Below, piece after piece: positions 44,183-55,300 of a DNA stretch of 64,000 bases. Every line of letters starts with the position of its first letter. The stretch's first letter is position 1. The position numbers and the translations under genes were made by a program. The notes beneath the pieces were generated by a model. It searched no databases and had not been told where the DNA came from. It saw only the letters and a program-made list of their open reading frames with translations. The stretch comes from Arachis hypogaea. Lineage: Eukaryota > Streptophyta > Magnoliopsida > Fabales > Fabaceae. The stretch is taken from positions 77,546,542-77,610,541 of the forward strand of contig NC_092044.1 of NCBI RefSeq assembly GCF_003086295.3. Direction: 5' to 3'.

Positions 44183-45331
44183 TTAGTGGCGTCTTCTTCT
44201 TGAAGGACCAATGATGTCCTTAAGCTTTTTTATGTCCCTTCCTTGCCTTTGTTGCTCCTCCCTCATTGCTCTTTGATCTTCTCTATTTTCATGGAGAATG
44301 ATGGAGTGCTCTTGATGTTCCACCCTTAATTAATTCACATTGTAACTCAAATCTTCTAAGGAAGTGTTGAGTTGTTCCCAATAGTTGTTGGGAGGAAAGT
44401 GCATCCCTTGAGGCATCTCCGGGATTTCTTGGTGATGAGCTTCCTCATGCGTCTCTTGGGTTCCATGAGTGGGCTCTCTTGTTTGCTCCATCCTTTTCTT
44501 AGTGATGGGCTTGTCCTCCTCACTGAGGATATCTCCTTCTATGATAACTCCAGCTGAGTAACATAGATGGCAAATAAGATGAGGAAAAGCTAGCCTTGCC
44601 AAAGTAGAGGACTTATCGGCTATTTTGTAGAATTCATGGGAGATGACTTCATGAACCTCTACTTCCTCTCCAATCATGATGATATGAATCATGATGGCCC
44701 GATCCATAGTAACTTTAGATCGATTGCTATTGGGGATGATAGAGCATTGAATGAACTCCAACCATCCTCTAGCCACAGGTTTGAGGTCCAGTCTTCTTAG
44801 TTGAACCGGCTTGCCTTTGGAGTCTCTTTTCCATTGAGCTCCTTCCACACATATGTCCATAAGGACTTGGTCCAACCTTTGATTAAAGTTGACCCTTCTA
44901 GTGTAGGGGCGTGCATCTCCTTGCATCATGGGTAAGTTGAACGCCAACCTTACATTTTCCGAACTAAAATCTAAGCATTTCCCCCGAACCATTGTAAGAT
45001 AATTCTTTGGACTCGGGTTCACACTTTGATCATGGTTCCTAGTGATCCATGCATTGGCATAGAACTCTTGAACCATTAAGATTCCGACTTGTTGAATGGG
45101 GTTGGTTAGAACTTCCCAACCTCTTCTTTGGATCTCATGTCAGATCTCCGGATACTCATTTTTCTTGAGCTTGAAAGGGACCTCGGGGATCACCTTCTTC
45201 TTTGCCACAACATCAAAGAAGTGGTCTTGATGGGCTTTAGAGATGAATCTTTCCATCTCCCATGACTCGGAGGTGGAAGCTTTTATCTTCCCTTTCCCTT
45301 TTCTAGAGGATTCTCCGGCCTTAGGTGCCAT
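44183..45331 (-). pseudogene. Putative plant transposon protein (3' ORF) of C
   Basis: Start MAPKAGESSRKGKGK at 45331. The frame is otherwise collinear with B but has TGA at 45142-45140 (an Arg codon elsewhere) and TAA at 44332-44330. Conserved motifs include YTRRVNFNQRLDQVLMDIC and RGWLEFIQCSIIPNSNRSK. It ends with SRRRRH-type basic residues before TAA near 44183. At the position of the B frameshift, C has the uninterrupted frame. Confidence 0.85.
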
Positions 45332-45370
45332 TAATGGTAATGGAAAAACAAAAAGCTTATGCTTTTACCA

Positions 45371-45404
45371 CACCAAACTTAAAATATTGCTCGCCCTCGA
45401 GCAA
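45371..45404 (-). other. Hairpin plus AAGTTTGGTGTG tract, internal copy of C
   Basis: On the minus strand the stem TTGCTCG/CGAGCAA with loop AGGG (45387-45404) precedes TATTTTAAGTTTGGTGTGG, about 40 nt upstream of the 3' ORF start. A TATATATA box lies further upstream at 45525-45532. Confidence 0.78.
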
Positions 45405-45748
45405 GAGAAGAAAGAAGAGAAGAAGAAGAAGAAGAAAAGATGGAAGAGAAGGGGAGGTGTATGCTTCGGTCAAGGTATATAAGAGGGGGGTTGTGTTGTG
45501 TGAAAATGAAGAAGAATAGAGGGGTATATATAGGGAGGGGGGAGAGGGTAGGTTCGGCCATTTAGGGTGGGTTTGGGTGGGAAAGATTTTTGAATTTTGA
45601 AGGTAGGTGGGGTTTATGGGGAAGAGTGGATGGATGTGAGTGGTGGAGGGGGTAATTGGGAAGAGAGATTGAGGTGATTGGTGTAGTGCTTTTGGGAAAG
45701 TGTGTTATAGGATTAATTAGGAGGTAAGGTGGGAATATGTTAGGTGGG

Positions 45749-45838
45749 GATCCTGTGGGGTCCACAGATCCTGAGATGATCCTGTGGGGTCCACAGATCC
45801 TGAGATGATCCTGTGGGGTCCACAGATCTTGAGGTGTC
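45749..45838 (-). repeat. Three copies of a roughly 30-bp GATCCTGTGGGGTCCACA unit
   Basis: Near-perfect tandem copies, each with the palindrome CTGTGGGGTCCACAG. The homologous place in B holds two. Confidence 0.88.
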
Positions 45839-45892
45839 AAGGATTTACATCCCTGCACCAATTAGGCATGTAAAATGCCTTAGCATACCATT

Positions 45893-46138
45893 CTGGCATT
45901 TAAACGCCGAAGTGGTGCACACTCTGGGCGTTCAATGCCCATGTGTAGCATGTTTCTAGCGTTGAACGCCAGTTCCATGCTTGTTACTGGCGTTCAGCGC
46001 CAGCTTTCCTCAGGGCACATTTCTGGCGTCCAAACACCAGGATGTTGCTTGTTTCTGGCGTTCAGCGCCAGATCCATGCTCCGTTCTGGCGTTGAACGCC
46101 AGCCAGATGCACCTTACTGGCGTTTAAACGCCAGTAAG
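45893..46138 (-). repeat. GGCGTTnAACGCC palindrome array of C
   Basis: Eight palindromes: CTGGCATTTAAACGCCG, TGGGCGTTCAATGCCCA, CTAGCGTTGAACGCCAG, CTGGCGTTCAGCGCCAG (twice), CTGGCGTCCAAACACCAG, CTGGCGTTGAACGCCAG and CTGGCGTTTAAACGCCAG. Spacing is about 30 bp, as in B. Confidence 0.85.
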
Positions 46139-46276
46139 TCCTTCCTCCAGGGTGTGATTTTTCTTCTGCCGTTTTTGATTCTGTTTTTAATTTTAATAAT
46201 ATTTTCATGACTCCACATGATCATGAACCTACTAAAACACAAAATAACAATTAAAAATAAAATTAGATAAATAAAA

Positions 46277-46294
46277 ATTGGGTTGCCTCCCAAT
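46277..46294 (-). other. Post-ORF hairpin of C (ATTGGG/CCCAAT, loop AGGCAA)
   Basis: A perfect 6-bp stem on the minus strand, 63 nt after the gag-pro stop, in the context AAGAAGCGCTT. Confidence 0.75.
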
Positions 46295-46357
46295 AAGCGC
46301 TTCTTTAATGTCAATAGCTTGACAGTGGGCTCTCATGGAGCCACAAAGGTGGTCAGG

Positions 46358-47921
46358 TCAATGTTGTGGACTCCTGACACCAAACTTAGAGTTTGGATAT
46401 GGGGGTTCAACACCAAACTTAGAGTTTGGTTGTGGCCTCCCAACACCAAACTTAGAGTTTGATTGTGGGGGCTCTGTTTGACTCTGTATTGAGAGAAGCT
46501 CTACATGCTTACTCTCCCTTGTTACAGAAGGATAGCCGTGTGCCTTAAACACAAGGTAGTCCCCATTCAATTAAAGGACTAATTTTCCTCTGTTAACATC
46601 TATCACAGCTTCTGCTGTGGCTAGGAAAGGTCTTCCAAGGATGATGCATTCATCTTCTTCCTTCCTAGTTTCTAAGATTATGAAATCAGCAGGGATGTAA
46701 AGGCCTTCAACCTTTACTAACACGTCCTTTACTAATCCATAAGCTTGTCTTACTAACTTGTCTGCCAATTTTAATGAAAATAAGGCAGGATGTACCTCAA
46801 TGATCCCCAGTTTCTCCATTACAGAGAGTGGCATAAGATTTATGCCTAACCCCAGGTCACACAGAGCCTTGTTAAAGGTCATGGTGCCTATGGTACATGG
46901 TATTAAGAATTTACCAAGATCTTGTCTCTTTTGAGGTAGAGTTTGCTAAACCCATGTATCAGGTTCACTAATGAGCAAGGGAGGTTCACCTTCCCAAGTC
47001 TCATTACCAAATAACTTGGCATTCAGCTTCATGATGGCTCCTAGATATTGAGCAACTTGCTCTCCAGTTACATCTTCATCCTCTTCAGAGGAAGAATAAT
47101 CTTCAGAGCTCATGAATGGCAGAAGGAGATTTAATGGAATCTCTATGGTCTCTATATGAGCCTCAGATTCCTTTAGGTCCTCAATAGGGAACTCTTTCTT
47201 GCTTGAGAGACGTCCCATATGGTCTTCCTCACTAGGATTTTTGTCCTTCTCCTCCCTTGTGCATTCGGCCATATTGATTACATCAATGGCCTTGCACTCT
47301 CCTCTTGGATTTTCTTCTGTATTGCTTGGGAGAGTACTGGGAGGAGTTTCAATGATTTTCTTACTCAGCTGGCCCACTTGTGCCTCTAAATTTTTGATGG
47401 AGGACCTTGTTTCACTCATGAAACTTAAAGTGGCTTTAGACAGATCAGAGACTAAATTTGCTAAATTAGAGGGGATCTGCTCAGAATTCTCTGTCTGTTG
47501 CTGAGAAGATGATGGAAAAGGCTTGTTATTGCTTAGCCTGTTTCTTCCACCATTATTAAAGCCTTGTTGAGGCTTTTGTTGATCCTTCCATGAGAAATTT
47601 AGATGATTTCTCCATGATGAATTATAGGTGTTCCCATAAGGTTCACCCGTGTAATTTACCTCTGCTAATGCAGGGTTCTCGAGATCATAAGCTTCTTCAG
47701 AAGCTGCCTCTTTAGTACTGTTGGATGCATTTTGCCATCCATTCAGACTTTGAGAAATCATGTTACTTGCTGAGTCAATACTTTGTTCTGAGCCAATATG
47801 GCATTCAAAGCATCAATTTCAAGAACTCCCTTCCTCTGAGGCGTCCCATTATTCACGGAATTCCTCTCAGAAGTGTACATGAATTGGTTATTTGCAACCA
47901 TGTCAATAAGTTCTTGAGCTT
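46358..47921 (-). pseudogene. Gag-protease of C, distal part (after element D)
   Basis: Continues the gag frame broken at 59421 by element D, starting with KAQELIDMVANNQFMYTSE (the codons covering the AGCTT duplication). Collinear with residues about 250-771 of the B protein. It has a 1-bp loss near 47768, TAG near 46946 and TAA near 46571. The protease part shows FNKALCDLGLGINLMPLS and IILGRPFLATAEAVID, again with DLGLG in the active-site loop, so this variant is shared with B and is not a private mutation. Three NSKFGV repeats precede the stop at 46358. Confidence 0.88.
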
Positions 47922-49443
47922 TGGTGCACGAAATTGCAATCACACTTTTGCAATTCCGCACAACTAACCAGCAAGTGCACTGGGTCGTCCAAGTAATACC
48001 TTACGTGAGTAAGGGTCGATCCCACGGAGATTGTCGGCTTGAAGCAAGCTATGGTTATCTTGTAAATCTTAGTCAGGATATCAGAAATTATCAGGATTGA
48101 TTGTGAAAAGTAAAAGAACATGAACTAAGTACTTGTTTTGCAATGATAGAGAATAGGTTGAGGTTTTGGAGATGCTCCATCTTCTGAATCTCTGCTTTCC
48201 TACTGTCTTCTTCTTCAAGCACGCAAGGTTCCTTCCATGGCAAGCTGTATGCAAGGGTTTCACCGTTGTCAGTGGCTACCTCCCATCCTCTCAGTGGAAA
48301 TGTTCAACGCACGCTGTCACGGCACGGCTATCCATCTGTCGGTTCTCAATCAGGCCGGAATAGAATCCAGTGATTCTTTTGCGTCTGTCACTAACGCCCC
48401 GCCTTTAGGAGTTTGAAGCTCGTCACAGTCATTCAATCCTTGAATCCTACTCAGAATACCACAGACAAGGTTTAGACCTTCCGGATTCTCTTGAATGCCG
48501 CCAACAGTTCTAGCTTATACGACGAAGATTCTGATTAAAGAATCCAAGAGATATCTACTTAATCTAAGGTAGAACGGAGGTGGTTGTCAGGCACACGTTC
48601 ATAGTTGAGAATGATGATGATTGTCACGGATCATCACATTCATCCGGTTTAAGAACAAGTAATATCTTGGAATGGAAGCAAGCATGATTGAATGAAAAAC
48701 AGTAGTAATTGCATTAATCCATCAAGACATAGCAGAGCTCCTCACCCCCAACCATGGGGTTTAGAGACTCATGCCGTGGAAAGTACACAAAGAAACGTGT
48801 AAAGTATCATGAGGTACAGATACAATGTCAAAAGATCCTATTAATAGTGAACTAGTAGCCTAGGGTATACAGAAATGAGTAAATGACGTAAAAATCCACT
48901 TCTGGGTCCACTTAGTGTGTGCTTGGGCTGAGCAATGAATCATTTTCGTGTAGAGACCTTTTCTGGAGTTAAACGCCAGCTTTTATGCCAGTTTGGGCGT
49001 TTAACTCCAAGTTTTATGCCAGTTCCAGCGTTAAACGCTGGAAATTCTGAGGCTGATTTTCCACGCCGGTTTGGGCCATCAAATCTTGGGCAAAGTATGG
49101 ACTATTATACATTGCGGGAAAGCCCAGGATGTCTACTTTCTAACGCCGTTGATAGCGCGCCAATTGGGCTTCTGTAGCTCCAGAAAATCCACTTCGAGTG
49201 CAGGGAGGTCAGAATCCAACAGCATCTGCAGTCCTTTTCAGTCTCTGAATCAGATTTTTGCTCAGGACCCTCAATTTCAGCCAGAAAATACCTGAAATCA
49301 TAGAAAAACACACAAACTCATAGTAAAGTCCAGAAAAGTGAATTTTAACTAAAAACTAATAAAAATATACTAAAAACTAACTAGATCATACCAAAAATAT
49401 ACTAAAAACAATGCCAAAAAGCGTATAAATTATCCGCTCATCA
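47922..49443 (-). repeat. 3' LTR of D (1522 bp)
   Basis: TGGTGCACGAAATTGC to CCGCTCATCA in plus orientation. Shares only its outer ends and short internal blocks with the LTRs of B and C. It carries palindrome variants at about 48964-49045, including CCAGCGTTAAACGCTGG, where both arms have changed together. Confidence 0.92.
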
Positions 49444-49481
49444 CAACACCAAACTTAAATTGTTGCTTGTCCCCAAGCAAC
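49444..49481 (-). other. Polypurine tract and GGGA-loop hairpin before the 3' LTR of D
   Basis: On the minus strand the hairpin GTTGCTTG-GGGA-CAAGCAAC (49462-49481) precedes AATTTAAGTTTGGTGTTG, which adjoins the LTR. Confidence 0.85.
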
Positions 49482-50402
49482 TGAAAATCAAAATAGGATA
49501 AAAAGAAGAGAATATACTATAGACTCCAAAATATCAAGGAAACTTAGCTCCAATTAGATGAGCGGGACTAGTAGCTTTTTGCCTCCGAACAGTTTTGGCA
49601 TCTCACTCTATCCTTTGAAGTTCAGAATGATTAGCATCTATAGGAACTCAGAACTCAGATAGTGTTATTGATTCTCCTAGTTAAGTATAATGAATCTTGA
49701 ACATAGCTAGTGTATGATTCTTGGCTGTGGCCCAAAGCACTCTGTTTTCCAGTATTACCACCGGATACATACATGTCACAGACACATAATTGGGTGAACC
49801 TTTTCAGATTGTGACCCAGCTTTTCTAGAGTCCCCAATTAGAGATGTCCAGGGTTCTTAAGCACACTCTTTTTGCCTTGGATCACAACTTTATTTCTTTC
49901 TTTTTCTTTCTCTTTCTTTCTTCTCTCTCTCTTTTTTTTTTCGAAATTTTTTTTGTATCCACTGCTTTTTCTTGATTCAAGAATCAATTAAATGATTTTT
50001 TAGATCCTCAATAACAGTTCTCTTTTTCCTCATCCTTTCAAGAGCCAACAATTTTTAACATTCTCAAAACAACAAATTCAAGAGACATATGCACTGTTCA
50101 GGCATTCATTCAGAAAACAAAAAGTATTGTCACCACATCAAACTAATTCAACTAGTTTCAAGGATAAATTTCGAAATCCTGTACTTCTTGTTCTTTTGTG
50201 ATTAAAGCATTTTTCATTTAAGAGAGGTGATGGATTCATAGGACATTCATAGCTTTAGGACATGAATTTTAAATTTTATTAATTATGAATTAAGAACAAG
50301 AGTCAAAAATAGATATAAGATTAGACTAGAAAATAAAAATAGAAAAAACAAAAAAATTTTTAAATAGGCTCCTAATGATAGAGGTTTTCACAGAGTTAGG
50401 AC
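49482..50402 (-). other. 3' UTR of D
   Basis: Untranslated region collinear with the 3' UTRs of B and C, with a pyrimidine microsatellite near 49890-49940. No gene is visible. Confidence 0.6.
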
Positions 50403-51515
50403 TCAACAACCTTGATTTTGAGAAGTGGATGCTCCCTCAACTTGAGATGAGAGCTTTTGGCGTTTCAACTCTTGGAGTTCACGCCCCTGCTTCTCTTGTT
50501 CCTTCAGCAATTTGCAGAGCATGCAGTTCTGATTCTGCTGTTCTTCCTTCAGTTGCTCCATAGTTTCTTGTAACTTGATGATAGATGCTTCTAGGCTAGT
50601 CCAGTAGTCAATTTTAGGAAATTCAGGGAGGAACTCCTGCGCCCTCCTTTTGATAGAGTTGTCTTGCATTTGTCCTTCCATTGACTTCTTGGTGATTGGA
50701 TGTTCAATGGGTATGAATTCATCTACTCCCATCTTTACCCCAGCCTCTTTACAGAGCAAGGAGATCAAGCTTGGGTAAGCCAATTTGGCTTCAGTGGAAT
50801 TTTTATTTGCAATTGTGTAGATCTCACAAGCAATCACATGATGAACCTCCACTTTTTTTCCAAGCATAATGCAATGAATCATCACTGCTCTCTTGATAGT
50901 GACCTCAGAACGGTTGCTAGTGGGCAATATGGAACGCCCAATAAAGTCTAGCCAACCTCTTGCAATTGGTTTGAGGTCTCCCCTCTTGAGTTGGTTTGGG
51001 ACACCCTTTGAATTGGTTATCCACTTAGTTCCAGGGAGGCATATATCCTCTAGAACTTGATCCAACCCTTTATCTGCTCTCACCATTCTCCTATTAAAGG
51101 ATTCAGGATCATCCTGCAGTTGAGGCAATTTGAAGATTTCTCTTATTTTGTCCAGATGGAAGTACATAACTTTCCCTCTGACCATGGTTCTGTAGGTATG
51201 GTAAGCAGTTCCAGTCATTCTCTGCTTATCTGTTAGCCACAGATTTGAGTAGAATTCCTGAACCATATTCCTTCCAACCTTTATCTTAGGATTGGTTAGA
51301 ACTTCCCATCCTCTATTTCGAATTTGCTCTTGGATCCCCGGATATTCATCTTCTTTCAGATCAAATTTAACTTTCAGGATCACTGACCTCAGACCCATTA
51401 TTTTGTGATAATGGTCTTCATGTTCTTTGGTTAAGAACTTCTCTTGATTCCAAAGATTCTTTGGATTATTCTCTTTCTTTCCTCTTAAATTGGTTTGTTT
51501 TCCCTTAGGAGCCAT
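50403..51515 (-). CDS. Putative plant transposon protein (3' ORF) of D, intact
   Basis: An intact 370-residue frame; I chose the ATG at 51515, which gives MAPKGKQTNLRGKK and matches the MAPK start of B and C. The basic N-terminus (about 1-30) is followed by EKFLTKEHEDHYHKIMGLR, the core YPGIQEQIRNRGWEVLTNP, MVQEFYSNLWLT, YRTMVRGKVMYF, FNRRMVRADKGLDQVLEDI and RGWLDFIGRSILPTSNRSE (about 190-210). The tail of about 90 residues is heptad-rich (KLQETMEQLKEEQQNQ, then KLLKEQEKQGRELQELKR), probably a coiled coil. No signal peptide, membrane helix or catalytic signature is visible. Family known only from retrotransposons of this type; function unknown. A dedicated TATA box lies upstream. Confidence 0.82.
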   Translation of the reverse strand: MAPKGKQTNLRGKKENNPKNLWNQEKFLTKEHEDHYHKIMGLRSVILKVKFDLKEDEYPGIQEQIRNRGWEVLTNPKIKVGRNMVQEFYSNLWLTDKQRMTGTAYHTYRTMVRGKVMYFHLDKIREIFKLPQLQDDPESFNRRMVRADKGLDQVLEDICLPGTKWITNSKGVPNQLKRGDLKPIARGWLDFIGRSILPTSNRSEVTIKRAVMIHCIMLGKKVEVHHVIACEIYTIANKNSTEAKLAYPSLISLLCKEAGVKMGVDEFIPIEHPITKKSMEGQMQDNSIKRRAQEFLPEFPKIDYWTSLEASIIKLQETMEQLKEEQQNQNCMLCKLLKEQEKQGRELQELKRQKLSSQVEGASTSQNQGC

Positions 51516-51556
51516 GATCTTGATGAATCTTGGCTTAGTGATCACGGAAAAGCACA

Positions 51557-51588
51557 CCAAACTTAGAGGTTTGCTTGTCCTCAAGCAA
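51557..51588 (-). other. AGGA-loop hairpin plus AAGTTTGGTG tract, internal copy of D
   Basis: On the minus strand the stem TTGCTTG/CAAGCAA with loop AGGA (51571-51588) precedes ACCTCTAAGTTTGGTGTG, 42 nt before the ATG. Compared with B (TTGCTCG/CGAGCAA), both sides of one base pair have changed. Confidence 0.8.
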
Positions 51589-51659
51589 AAGAAAGGAAAG
51601 AAGGGAGAGAGAGGAGGAGCAAATTCGAATGGTGTGGGGCAATGAGGGGGCTGAACGTG

Positions 51660-51667
51660 TATTTATA
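51660..51667 (-). promoter_or_regulatory. Candidate internal TATA box of D
   Basis: TATAAATA on the minus strand, about 145 bp before the 3' ORF start, followed by pyrimidine-rich sequence. Positional match to the TATATATA boxes of B and C. Confidence 0.5.
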
Positions 51668-51924
51668 AAGTGGGGAGGAGAGATTTCGAAAAAAAAAGAA
51701 AAATTTGAAAGGAGATTTGAGAAGATATGGAAAGAATTTGAGAGAAGGGTGAGTTTTTGAACAAGATTTGGGATTGATTTGAGAGATTTGAAGAGTGATT
51801 TTAGATTTTTGAAGATTTGAAAGTGAATGATGAAAGGTTGAGATGTATTTATGTAGAAAGTATGGGTAAGAAAAGGAAAATTTGAAAAAAATTTGATTGG
51901 AAATCAAAATCTTGGTTCCCCACC

Positions 51925-52170
51925 TTTCTGGCGTTAAACGCCCAGAATGGCACCCATTCTGGCGTTTAACGCCCATTTGTTGCCCATTGTGGGCGTTTAA
52001 CGCCCAGCCAGGTGCCCTGGTTGGCGTTAAACGCCAGAATTCCTTTATCACTGGGCATTTTTCTAAAACGCCCAGGATGCTACACACCTGGCGTTAAACG
52101 CCCAGAATGGTGCCCATTCTGGCGTTTAACGCCCAAAATGCCCCTTACTGGCGTTTTTTCGCCAGTAAGC
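51925..52170 (-). repeat. GGCGTTAAACGCC palindrome array of D
   Basis: About eight palindromes such as CTGGCGTTAAACGCCCAG, TGGGCGTTTAACGCCCAG and TTGGCGTTAAACGCCAG. Spacing is about 30 bp, in the same place as in B and C. Confidence 0.85.
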
Positions 52171-52271
52171 TCTTTTTCTCTGCTTTTTGCGCTGAATCCT
52201 TCTGTAACTCTGTGAATTCCTTCATTTTTGATACTTGCCTTTGTAAAAACAAAACATATAACCTGCTAATG

Positions 52272-52289
52272 GCTGGGTTGCCTCCCAGC
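52272..52289 (-). other. Post-pol hairpin of D (GCTGGG/CCCAGC, loop AGGCAA)
   Basis: A perfect 6-bp stem on the minus strand, 42 nt after the pol stop. Compared with C (ATTGGG/CCCAAT), two base pairs have changed on both sides. Confidence 0.78.
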
Positions 52290-52330
52290 AAGTGCTTCTT
52301 TACTGTCTTTAGCTGGACCTTTACTCAGAA

Positions 52331-55300
52331 TCACTCAAGTCTCAGTTTTGAGCATTCCTGCTCAAAATTGCCTTCAAGATAATGCTTGATTCTCTGTCCA
52401 TTAACAATGAACTTTTTGTCAGAATCAATATCCTGAAGCTCAACATATTCATATGGTGACACTCCTGTAATCACATACGGACCCCTCCACCGGGATTTGA
52501 GTTTTCTTGGAAACAATTTGAGCCTAGAGTTGAAGAGCAGGACTTTTTGTCCCAGCTCAAAGACTCTGGATGACAACTTCTTGTCATGCCACTTCTTTGC
52601 CTTTTCCTTATAAATTTTTGCATTTTCAAAGGCATTGAGTCTGAACTCTTCTAGCTCATTTAGCTGGAGCAATCTTTTTTCACCAGCTAACTGAGCATCC
52701 ATGTTTAGGAATCTGGTTGTCCAGTAGGCTTTATGTTCCAGTTCCACGGGCAGATGACAGGCCTTCCCATACACCAGTTGGTATGGAGAGGTTCCTATAG
52801 GAGTCTTGAATGCTGTTCTGTATGCCCACAGAGCATCATCCAAGCTCTTTGCTCAATCCTTTCTTCGGGCTATCACAGTCCGTTCCAGGATTCTTTTTAG
52901 CTCTCTGTTAGAGACTTCAGCTTGCCCATTTGTCTGTGGATGATACGGAGTTGCCACTTTGTGGCTAATTCCATATCTAACCATAGCAGAGTATAGCTGT
53001 CTATTGCAGAAATGAGTGCCCCCGTCACTGTTTAGTACTCTGGGAACACCAAATCTGCTGAAGATGTGTTTCTGGAGGAATTTCAGCACGGTCTTGGTAT
53101 CATTAGTGGGTGTAGCAATTGCTTCTACCCACTTAGATACATAGTCCACTGCCACCAGAATGTAAGTGTTTGAGTATGATGGTGGGAATGGACCCATGAA
53201 GTCAATTCCCCATACATCAAACAATTCTATCTCTAATATCCCTTGTTGAGGCATGGCATATCCGTGAGGTAAGTTACCAGCTCTTTGGCAACTGTCACAG
53301 TTACGCACAAACTCTCGGGCATCTTTATAGAGAGTAGGCCAGTAGAAGCCACATTGGAGGACTTTAATGGCTGTTCGCTCACTTCCAAAATGTCCTCCAT
53401 ACTGTGATCCATGGCAGTGCCATAGGATCCTTTGTGCTTCTTCTCTGGGTACACATCTGCGGATCATTCCGTCTGCACATCTCTTAAAGAGATATGGTTC
53501 ATCCCAGAGGTAGTACTTGGCATCTGAAATTAATTTCTTTCTTTGCACTCTGCTGTACTCCTGGGGTATGAACCTCACAGCTTTATAATTTGCAATATCT
53601 GCAAACCATGGAGCTTCCTGAATGGCAAAGAGTTGCTCATCTGGGAAGGTCTCAGAGATCTCAGTAGAAGGGAGGGACGCCCCAGCTACTGGTTCTATTC
53701 GGGACAGATGATCAGCTACTTGGTTCTCTGTCCCTTTTCTGTCTCTTATTTCTATATCAAACTCTTGCAGAAGCAACACCCATCTGATAAGCCTGGGTTT
53801 TGAATCCTGCTTTGTGAGTAAGTATTTAAGAGCAGCATGGTCAGTGTACACAACCACTTTGGACCCCACTAGATAGGATCTAAATTTGTCAATGGCATAG
53901 ACCACTGCGAGTAACTCTTTTTCTGTGGTTGTGTAATTCTTCTGTGCGTCATTTAGAACACGGCTGGCATAATAAATGACGTACAGAAGCTTGTTATGCC
54001 TCTGTCCCAACACTGTACCAATGGCATGGTCACTAGCATCACACATTAGTTCAAATGGTAATGTCCAATCTGGTGCAGAGATGACTGGTGCTGTGACCAG
54101 CTTAGCTTTCAGGGTCTCAAATGCCTGCAGACACTGTGTGTCAAACACAAATGGTGTGTCAGCAGCTAGCAGGTTACTCAAAGGTTTTGCAATTTTCGAA
54201 AAATCCTTTATAAACCTTCTGTAGAATCCTGCATGCCCCAGAAAGCTTCTGATTGCCTTAACATTGGCAGGTGGTGGTAATTTTTCAATTACCTCTACCT
54301 TTGCCTTATCCACCTCTATTCCCCTGCTTGAAATTTTGTGCCCAAGGACAATTTCTTCAGTCACCATAATGTGACATTTTTCCCAGTTTAAAACCAGGTT
54401 AGTCTCTTGGCACCTTTTCAGGACAAGTGATAGGTGGTTAAGACAGGAGCTGAATGAGTCTCCATATACTGAGAAGTCATCCATGAAGACTTCAAGAAAT
54501 TTCTCCACCATATCAGAGAAGATGGATAGCATGCATCTCTGAAAGGTTGCAGGAGCATTACACAGACCAAAAGGCATCCTTCTGTAGGCAAACACGCCAG
54601 AAGGGCAAGTAAATGCTGTTTTCTCTTGGTCCTGAGGATCTACTGCAATTTGGTTGTAACCTGAATAGCCATCCAAAAAGCAGTAATAATCATGACCAGC
54701 TAGTCTTTCTAGCATTTGGTCTATGAATGGTAAAGGAAAATGATCCTTTTTGGTGGCTGTATTGAGCATTCTGTAGTCAATACACATACGCCACCCTGTG
54801 ACTGTTCTTGTAGGAACCAGTTCATTTTTTCATTATGAACCACTGTCATGCCTCCCTTTTTGGGGACAACTTGGACAGGGCTCACCCAGGGGCTATCAGA
54901 AATAGGATAAATAATCCCAGCCTCTAGTAATTTAGTGACCTCTTTCTGCACCACCTCCTTCATGGCAGGATTTAGCCTCCTCTGTGGTTGGACCACTGGT
55001 TTGGCATTATCCTCCAACAGGATTTTGTGCATGCATCTAGCTGGGCTAATACCCTTAAGATCACTTATGGACCACCCAAGAGCTGTCTTGTGTGTCCTTA
55101 GCACTTGAATCAGTGCTTCCTCTTCCTGTGGATTTAAAGCAGAGCTTATAATCACTGGAAAAGTGTCACTTTCTCCCAGAAATGCATACTTCAGGGATGG
55201 TGGTAGTGGTTTGAGTTCAGGTTTGGGAGGCTTATCCTCCTCCTGAGGAATTTTCGAAAATTCCTTTGTTTCCACTGATTCTTCTTGATCAGGTTGAGCA

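Noticed and set aside
47199..47504. Plus-strand ORFs opposite gag-pro of C and pol of D (47199-47504, 55304-55813, 53976-54224)
   Set aside because: Antisense shadows of recognised minus-strand coding sequence.
50403..51515. Envelope-like function for the 3' ORF
   Set aside because: No signal peptide, transmembrane helix or cleavage site is visible in any copy. Position downstream of pol alone is not enough.
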